Position numbers and translations under genes: made by a program
NCBI RefSeq assembly: GCF_022698145.1
Contig: NZ_JALDAX010000001.1
Coordinates: 682,001-746,000, forward strand
Source of the DNA: Streptomyces spinosisporus
GTDB lineage: Bacteria > Actinomycetota > Actinomycetes > Streptomycetales > Streptomycetaceae
Direction: 5' to 3'
Length of the DNA stretch: 64,000 bases
Notes under the pieces: model-generated
The model's input: the letters and a program-made list of their open reading frames with translations, nothing else
Told to the model about the DNA's origin: nothing
Databases searched by the model: none
Part shown: positions 58,237 to 64,000 of the stretch, one piece after another
Numbering within the stretch: the stretch's first letter is position 1
How the letters are laid out: every line of letters starts with the position of its first letter

Positions 58237-61200
58237 ATGCGGGAAGGCGGCCGGTGGACGACGGTCACCGAGTCGGAGTTCGCTCATGAGCGCCGCGGCC
58301 TGGAGGCGATCCGGGAGAAGCTGCCGAACTCCGACCCCTGGCGCGCCTGGTCGAACTTCACCTTCACCGCGAACACCGGACACGTCCGCGAGGTGGACCT
58401 GCTGGTCGTCGCCCCCGGCGGCGTCTACATGATCGAGCTGAAGGACTGGCACGGCTCGGTCACCTCCGAGAACGGCACCTGGGTGCAGACCACGCCCGGT
58501 GGCCGGCGCCGTACCCACGGCAACCCCCTGCACCTGGTCAACCGCAAGGCCAAGGAGCTGGCCGGCCTGCTCGTGCTGCCTGGCCACAAGCGCGTCTGGG
58601 TCGCCGAGGCAGTTTGCTTCACCGACAACAGCCTGCGCGTACGGCTGCCCGCCCACGACCAGAACGGCGTCTACACCGTCCACCAGCTGGTCGAGATGCT
58701 GGGGCAGCCCCCGCGCGACGAGCGGCGCCGCATCACCGCGATCGGCTCGCGCGAGATCGAGGCGGCCCTCAAGAACATCGGCATCCGCAAGAGCGACGCG
58801 CAGTACAAGGTCGGCCCCTACGAGCTGGAGCGCAAGTCCTTCGATTCCGGGCCCACTTGGGCGGACTATCTGGCCCGCCACAGCGACCTGCCCGAGGCCG
58901 CTCGCGTCCGCATCTACCTCAGCGAACGCGGCTCGGACGCGACCCTGCGCCAGTCCGTCGAGAACGCAGCCCGGCGCGAGGCGGCAGTCCTGGGCCGTTT
59001 CAAGCACCCGGGCGTGGTCGAGCTCAAGCAGTACTTCCCGTCCGGGCACGCCGCCGGGCCCGCGCTGATCTTCGACTACCACCCGGCCACGCTGAAACTG
59101 GACGAGTACCTGGTCCAGTACGGCGAGAAGCTGGACATCCTCGGCAGGATGGCCCTGGTCCGCCAGCTCGCCGAGACCATGCGCTCCGCGCACTCCAGCC
59201 GCATCCACCACCGTGCGCTCGCCGCCCGTTCCGTGCACGTCGTCCCCCGGCCGCGTGGCGGGAAGGGACAGGCCGTGGGGGACGAGGCCGCCTGGCTCAC
59301 CCCGCAGCTGCAGATCTCCGACTGGCAGATCGCCACCCAGCGCAGCGGCGACTCCTCCCAGGGCATGACCCGCTTCGCGCCGACCGCCCTGTCCGCCATG
59401 CACGTGGCCGACGACGCGGACGCCTACCTCGCCCCGGAACTCACGGCCCCCAGGCCCGACCCGGTCTACCTCGACGTCTACGGACTCGGCGTCCTCACCT
59501 ACCTCCTCGTCACCGGCAAAGCCCCCGCGGCCAGCCAGGCCGAACTGCTGGCCCGTCTGGAAGCGGGCGAGGGCCTGCGCCCCAGCTCCCTGGTGGACGG
59601 GCTGTCGGAGGACGTCGACGACCTCGTGCAGGCCGCCACCGCCTACCGTCCGGGCCAGCGGCTCTCCAGCGTGGACGAGTTCCTGGAGCTGCTGGAGGTC
59701 GTCGAGGACTCCCTGACCTCTCCGGCCCCGTCCGCCACCGGCACGGACGGTCCGGGCGAGGAGGACGAGGCCGCCGCCGACAAGGACCCGCTGGAGGCCG
59801 TCGCCGGCGACGTGCTGGCCGGCCGCTGGGAGATCCGCCGCCGCCTCGGCACCGGCTCCACCAGCCGCGCCTTCCTCGTCCGCGACCTGGAGGCCGAGGC
59901 CCGCAAGACCCGCCCGCTGGCCGTGCTCAAGGTCGCCCTCTCCGACAACCGCGGCGAGATCCTGGCCCGCGAGGCCGAGGCCATGGGCCGCCTGCGCCCC
60001 CACTCCGGCATCATCCGCCTCGTAGAACCCGAGCCACTGCACATCGGCGGCCGTACGGTCCTGGTACTGGAGTACGTCGGCGACGAGCGCGACGACAACG
60101 GCCAGAACGGCCAGGGCACCGAGGCCGCACCCCGCCCGCGCCGCCGCGAGGAGACCGTCGCCCGCCAGCTCCGCGAGAACGGCCGCCTCCAGGTGGACCA
60201 GCTGGAGGCGTACGGCGACTACCTCTTCGGCGCAGTCGACTTCCTGGAGGGCGAGGGCGTCTGGCACCGCGACATCAAGCCGGACAACATCGCCATCCGC
60301 ATCCGCCCCAACCGCACCCGCGAACTCGTCCTCATCGACTTCTCCCTCGCCGGCTACCCCGCGAAGAACACCGACGCGGGCACCGACGGCTACCTCGACC
60401 CCTTCGTCGACACCATCACCCGCGGCTCCTACGACTCCCACGCCGAGCGGTACGCCGTCGCCGTCACCCTGCACCAGATGGCCTCGGGCGAACTGCCCAA
60501 GTGGGGCGACGGAAGCGTCCTGCCGCGCATGACCGATGCGAAGGAATGGCCGTGCCCGACGATCGCGGCCGAGGCCTTCGACCCGGCCGTACGGGACGGA
60601 CTGGTCGCCTTCTTCCAGAAGGCCCTGCACCGCGACGCGGCCAAGCGCTACCCCGAGCTGAAGCCCATGCGGGACGCCTGGCGCAAAGTCTTCCTCGACG
60701 CCTCCCAGACGGTCCCGTCCAGCCACCGCACCCGCACCCCGGCCACCACGGGCGAGGGGGCTCCCGCCGAGGGCGCCGCCGCAGCGACGATCGCCGACGC
60801 CGAGCCGGAGACCGCCGAGCAGCAGCGCGACCGGCTCGCCGCCGAGGTCACCCGCGACACCCCGCTGACCGTCTCAGGTCTCACCCCCGCCGCCCAGTCG
60901 TTCCTGTACGGCCTGGGCATCACGACGGTCGGCGAACTGCTCGACTACAGCCGCCGCAAGCTCGTCAACGCCCCCGGTCTGGGCGCCAAGACCCGCAACG
61001 AGGTCCAGCAGCGGCAGCGCGAGTGGGGCGAGCGGCTGCGCGAGATTCCGGTCTCGCCGCTGACGCCGAAGGGCCGGGCGGAGGCCAAGGAGGAGCTGGA
61101 ACAGCTCACGGCCGCCGAGTCCGCCCTCGTGGGCAAGCTCGCCACGGGCGAGTCGGCAAGCGCACTGCCCGCCCGTACCCTCCGCTCGGTCAGCCTCGAC

Positions 61201-62940
61201 ACCCTCGCCACCGTCTTCGTGCCGGCCGTCAACAACAACGGCTCCAACCGCAACAAGGCGGAGATGGTACGGCTGCTGCTGCGCCTGCCCGATGAGCAGG
61301 GGGTCCTGCCGGACATCGGCGTGTGGCCGAAGCAGAAGGACGTCGCGGACGCGCTCGGGTTGAGCCACGGCCGTATCCCGCAGATGCTCAAGGAGGAGCG
61401 CAAGCGCTGGAAGGCCGAGCCCGCCGTCCAGGCGCTGCGCGCGGAGATCATCGACCTGCTGGTGAGCATGGGGCGGGTCGCCTCGGCGGTCGAGATCGCG
61501 GACGCCCTGGCGGTACGGCGCGGCACGCACCTCGCCGGGCGGGAGCAGCGGCGCGCGATGGCGTTGGCGGCCGTACGGGCCGTGGTCGAGGTGGAACAAC
61601 TCGTGCCCCAGGAGGCGGAGTTCCAGCACCAGGCGAACCGGAAGGCGACGGACGAGTCTCTCGGCGCGGGTCTGCTCGCGCTCGATGTACGGGAGACCGA
61701 CGGCCCGGACACCCCGACCGCGCCAGGGCTGCTGGAGTACGCGACTCGTCTGGGTCGTACGGCGGATCGGCTGGCCAAGCTGGACACCTTGCCGACGGCG
61801 GCGACCGTGCTGGCCGAACTGGGAGCGTTGACGGTGCCGCCGGGCGCGGTCAACTGGGACGAGCGGCGCATGGTGGAGCTGGCGGCAGCGGCCTCGGTGA
61901 ACGCCGCGGCCACTCCGCGCCTGGAGATCTATCCGCGCGATCTGCCGTTGGTACGGGCGTTGCGGCTTACGCAGGCGGGGCTCGTGCGCCCGGTCCAGGG
62001 GATGCCGGAAGGCCTGCAGCCCGGCCTGACGGTCGAGACCGTGCACGAGCGGGTCCGCGCGCGCTTCCCGGAGATGGTCGTCCCCGACGGGCACGGCGGC
62101 ACGAGCCACGAACTGCCGACCGGCGGCCCGCTCACCAAGGCGTTGCGCGACGCCGGCTTCGAGCTGTCGCTGAGCATGCACGAACGCGACGGCGTACTGC
62201 GCTACCTCTCGACGCGGGTCGACGATGCGTCCAGCTACCTCACCACGGGAGCGTGGCGGCAGTCGACGCGTACGGGGGCGGTGACGCGGTACGCGGACGA
62301 CCCTCAACTCGCGGGCGCGGTACGGGCGGAGGAGCGGTTGCTCGCGTCGGCGCGTCGGGACGGCTACCGGGTGCTCACTGTCGGGCACCGCTCGGTGCGG
62401 CAAGCGGTGGCCGGGCTGGGCGCCGAACGGCTCGGCGCCCAGGCGGTGTCGGTGACGGAGCTGTTTTTGGAGGCCCTGCACGCGCAGGTCACCCCCGGCA
62501 CCAAGCCCACCTGGGAGACCCTGCTCAAGGCGGACGCCGCCGAGCCGGGCTCGAAGGGTGCGGTGCGGTTCGCGGAGTACGTGCGGACCGCGTGGGGCGT
62601 CGTGGAGCCGAAGGTCGCGGAGCTGCTGCGCGACGGTGGCGGCGGGGCCGGTCCCGCCGGTCCTGTACTGCTGACGGAGGCCGGGGTGTTCGCGCGGTAC
62701 GACGCGCTGGGCGTCCTGGACCGGCTGGCGTCGCTGGCGCGGCGGGGCGGGCGGGGCCTGTGGCTCCTGGTCCCGCAGAGCGACCCCACGCGCGAGCCCC
62801 GGCTCGGGCAGGTGGCGGTGCCGTACCAGGCCGGCCTGGGGGAATGGATTCAGCTTCCGGACACGTGGGTGGGCAACGCCCATCGGGGGTCCGGTGAGGT
62901 AGTGGCTAGCGCCAGTGGTGTCGAGGGAGACGTCAAGTGA
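58237..62940 (+). CDS. pglW: BREX type 2 serine/threonine kinase PglW
   Basis: This is a 1567-residue protein. Residues about 8-115 are a NERD nuclease-related domain (HVREVDLLVVAPGGVYMIELKDW). Residues about 210-490 are kinase-like but lack HRD (HHRALAARSVHV), so they are probably a pseudokinase. Residues about 525-810 form a second kinase with LGTGSTSRAFLVRD, HRDIKPDN (677-684) and DFS in place of DFG. A helix-hairpin-helix region at about 880-930 (LYGLGITTVGELLDYSRRKLVNAPGLGAKTRNE) resembles the RNA polymerase alpha C-terminal domain. Its stop overlaps the pglX start (GTGA). In Streptomyces coelicolor, PglW with PglX, PglY and PglZ gives phage growth limitation. PglY and PglZ should lie downstream, outside the window. 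Confidence 0.93.
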   Translation: MREGGRWTTVTESEFAHERRGLEAIREKLPNSDPWRAWSNFTFTANTGHVREVDLLVVAPGGVYMIELKDWHGSVTSENGTWVQTTPGGRRRTHGNPLHLVNRKAKELAGLLVLPGHKRVWVAEAVCFTDNSLRVRLPAHDQNGVYTVHQLVEMLGQPPRDERRRITAIGSREIEAALKNIGIRKSDAQYKVGPYELERKSFDSGPTWADYLARHSDLPEAARVRIYLSERGSDATLRQSVENAARREAAVLGRFKHPGVVELKQYFPSGHAAGPALIFDYHPATLKLDEYLVQYGEKLDILGRMALVRQLAETMRSAHSSRIHHRALAARSVHVVPRPRGGKGQAVGDEAAWLTPQLQISDWQIATQRSGDSSQGMTRFAPTALSAMHVADDADAYLAPELTAPRPDPVYLDVYGLGVLTYLLVTGKAPAASQAELLARLEAGEGLRPSSLVDGLSEDVDDLVQAATAYRPGQRLSSVDEFLELLEVVEDSLTSPAPSATGTDGPGEEDEAAADKDPLEAVAGDVLAGRWEIRRRLGTGSTSRAFLVRDLEAEARKTRPLAVLKVALSDNRGEILAREAEAMGRLRPHSGIIRLVEPEPLHIGGRTVLVLEYVGDERDDNGQNGQGTEAAPRPRRREETVARQLRENGRLQVDQLEAYGDYLFGAVDFLEGEGVWHRDIKPDNIAIRIRPNRTRELVLIDFSLAGYPAKNTDAGTDGYLDPFVDTITRGSYDSHAERYAVAVTLHQMASGELPKWGDGSVLPRMTDAKEWPCPTIAAEAFDPAVRDGLVAFFQKALHRDAAKRYPELKPMRDAWRKVFLDASQTVPSSHRTRTPATTGEGAPAEGAAAATIADAEPETAEQQRDRLAAEVTRDTPLTVSGLTPAAQSFLYGLGITTVGELLDYSRRKLVNAPGLGAKTRNEVQQRQREWGERLREIPVSPLTPKGRAEAKEELEQLTAAESALVGKLATGESASALPARTLRSVSLDTLATVFVPAVNNNGSNRNKAEMVRLLLRLPDEQGVLPDIGVWPKQKDVADALGLSHGRIPQMLKEERKRWKAEPAVQALRAEIIDLLVSMGRVASAVEIADALAVRRGTHLAGREQRRAMALAAVRAVVEVEQLVPQEAEFQHQANRKATDESLGAGLLALDVRETDGPDTPTAPGLLEYATRLGRTADRLAKLDTLPTAATVLAELGALTVPPGAVNWDERRMVELAAAASVNAAATPRLEIYPRDLPLVRALRLTQAGLVRPVQGMPEGLQPGLTVETVHERVRARFPEMVVPDGHGGTSHELPTGGPLTKALRDAGFELSLSMHERDGVLRYLSTRVDDASSYLTTGAWRQSTRTGAVTRYADDPQLAGAVRAEERLLASARRDGYRVLTVGHRSVRQAVAGLGAERLGAQAVSVTELFLEALHAQVTPGTKPTWETLLKADAAEPGSKGAVRFAEYVRTAWGVVEPKVAELLRDGGGGAGPAGPVLLTEAGVFARYDALGVLDRLASLARRGGRGLWLLVPQSDPTREPRLGQVAVPYQAGLGEWIQLPDTWVGNAHRGSGEVVASASGVEGDVK

Positions 62941-64000
62941 TCGACCGCAAGGCTCTGTTGGACGACCTGAAGCAACAGGTCAAGGCGGTTGAGGCGGACC
63001 TCGGGCGACAGGTCAAGGCGTTGCCGGACGTGGGTGCGCGGCTGCGCGCCGAGTACGACCAGGCGCGCAAGCTCGGGCGTACGGCGGCGACGTGGACGTC
63101 CTGGCTGGACGAGCGGGTCACGCAGGTCGCGGTCGCGTGGGTGCTGGGGACCGTGTTCGTACGGTTCTGCGAGGACAACCGGCTGATCCCGGAGCCGTAC
63201 CTGACGGGCCCGGACGCCGACCGTCGGGAGCTGGCGGAGTCGCGGTACGAGGCGTACGTGGACTCGGACGAGGACCCGACGTATCGGGGCTGGCTGGAGA
63301 AGGCGTTCGAGGAGCTGGGGCAGGGGCAGGCGGGGCGGCTGCTCTTTGATAAGCGGCACAACCCGCTGTACCAGGTGCCGCTGTCGCATGACGGTGCGCG
63401 GGAACTGGTCGAGTTCTGGCGGGGGCGGGACGAGTCGGGTGTTCTCGTCCACGACTTCACCGACCCGCTGAACGAGGACGGTACGGAGGGGTGGGACACG
63501 CGGTTCCTGGGGGATCTGTACCAGGACTTGAGCGAGGCGGCGCGCAAGACGTATGCGCTGCTGCAGACCCCGGAGTTCGTGGAGGAGTTCATCCTCGACC
63601 GCACGATGAACCCGGCGGTGCGGGAGTTCGGCTACGAGGACCTGAAGATGATCGACCCTACATGTGGGTCGGGGCACTTTGTCCTGGGGGCGTTCCGGCG
63701 GCTCGTGCGGTTGTGGGCGGCAGGGCAGCCGGGGCGGGACGTGCACGAGCGGGTAAGGGCTGCGCTGGACTCTGTCCACGGGGTGGATATCAACCCGTTT
63801 GCGGTGGCTATTGCTCGGTTCCGGTTGTTGGTGGCGGCTATGGCGGCTAGTGGGGTGCGGACGCTGGGGGAGACGGCGAAGTTTGAGTGGCCGATCCACT
63901 TGGCAGTGGGGGACTCGCTCATCAAGGCTCGGCAATTGGAATTGGTGCTAGCGCTAGACGGTGAAGAAAAGGTAGCAAGTGACCCGCTGGCCTCCTTCGC
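62937..64000 (+). CDS. pglX: BREX type 2 adenine-specific DNA methyltransferase PglX (3' end beyond window)
   Basis: The visible 354 residues begin MIDRKALLDDLKQQVKAVEA, translated from a GTG that overlaps the pglW stop by 4 bp. A helical N-terminal region (AVAWVLGTVFVRFCEDNRLIPEP) leads into the methyltransferase. The SAM-binding motif I is DPTCGSGHFVLGAF (Asp240 onward), preceded by the FVEEFILDRTMNPAVREFG segment common in type IIG/PglX enzymes. The catalytic NPPY-type motif has not yet been reached at the edge. PglX marks host DNA by N6-adenine methylation in BREX, and in the classic Pgl model it is toxic unless balanced by other Pgl proteins. Confidence 0.92.
   Translation, partial: MIDRKALLDDLKQQVKAVEADLGRQVKALPDVGARLRAEYDQARKLGRTAATWTSWLDERVTQVAVAWVLGTVFVRFCEDNRLIPEPYLTGPDADRRELAESRYEAYVDSDEDPTYRGWLEKAFEELGQGQAGRLLFDKRHNPLYQVPLSHDGARELVEFWRGRDESGVLVHDFTDPLNEDGTEGWDTRFLGDLYQDLSEAARKTYALLQTPEFVEEFILDRTMNPAVREFGYEDLKMIDPTCGSGHFVLGAFRRLVRLWAAGQPGRDVHERVRAALDSVHGVDINPFAVAIARFRLLVAAMAASGVRTLGETAKFEWPIHLAVGDSLIKARQLELVLALDGEEKVASDPLASF

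Noticed and set aside
58135..60726. Long antisense open frame over pglW
   Set aside because: It lies wholly opposite a well-motived PglW coding region. High GC removes stops from antisense frames, and its translation is Gly/Val/Asp-rich with no recognisable domain.

Overview
The window is high-GC actinobacterial DNA and almost certainly a Streptomyces chromosome. The evidence is strong codon bias with G or C at third positions, frequent GTG starts, ATGA/GTGA stop-start overlaps, Tat and lipoprotein signals, a CebR-type operator and BREX type 2 (Pgl) genes. From memory, and unchecked, the right half resembles the S. coelicolor neighbourhood around SCO6584-SCO6627 (oxalate genes, second EF-G, beta-glucosidase operon, pglWX).

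Layout. (1) 1-9104: left half of an oxalate/formate catabolism locus. It holds a leftward NAD-type formate dehydrogenase operon with a split catalytic subunit, a PanE-like reductase, a divergent oxalate/formate antiporter with its 44-residue partner, a KAS III enzyme and a GntR/FCD regulator. (2) 9254-29085: about 20 kb for carbohydrate or cyclitol work. It holds a ROK regulator, a sugar ABC transporter, an oxidoreductase, TIM-barrel isomerases, secreted sugar-modifying enzymes, and a compact EBO-type operon in which an inositol-3-phosphate synthase stands where I would expect EboD. (3) 29157-40986: right half of the oxalate locus. It holds two more OFA transporters, an NDP-forming acyl-CoA synthetase, formyl-CoA transferase and oxalyl-CoA decarboxylase on the minus strand; a dedicated sucCD pair and an aldehyde dehydrogenase diverge on the plus strand. 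(4) 41150-46477: tRNA-Leu(GAG), PrsW, an acyltransferase, TerB and a second EF-G. (5) 46585-53140: a secreted beta-helix protein divergent from a cellobiose-type ABC importer with a GH1 beta-glucosidase. (6) 53373-64000: a defence island with two tandem paralogues joining a PD-(D/E)XK nuclease motif to a Schlafen-group-3-type helicase, a 42-residue membrane protein, pglW, and the start of pglX.

How the genes fit together. Oxalate enters by OFA carriers and is activated to oxalyl-CoA by Frc; a CoA donor may be primed by SucCD or the NDP-forming synthetase. Oxc decarboxylates oxalyl-CoA to formyl-CoA, Frc releases formate, and formate dehydrogenase oxidises it to CO2 with NADH gain. Candidate operators with GTMKAC cores occur in the fdh/OFA, oxc/sucC and GntR promoter regions. 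In the sugar block, secreted ThuA/DUF1080, GSDH-PKD-CBM and Tat-exported isomerase proteins suggest extracellular glycoside oxidation and cleavage feeding the ABC importer. The EBO genes would make or move a prenyl-linked cyclitol-type metabolite of unknown structure.

The most unusual signal is in region 6. Both nuclease-helicase genes carry a duplicated 5' leader whose hairpin pairs a C-run with the Shine-Dalgarno G-run, and the second gene carries a TTA codon. This points to post-transcriptional and possibly developmental control of a BREX-linked defence pair.
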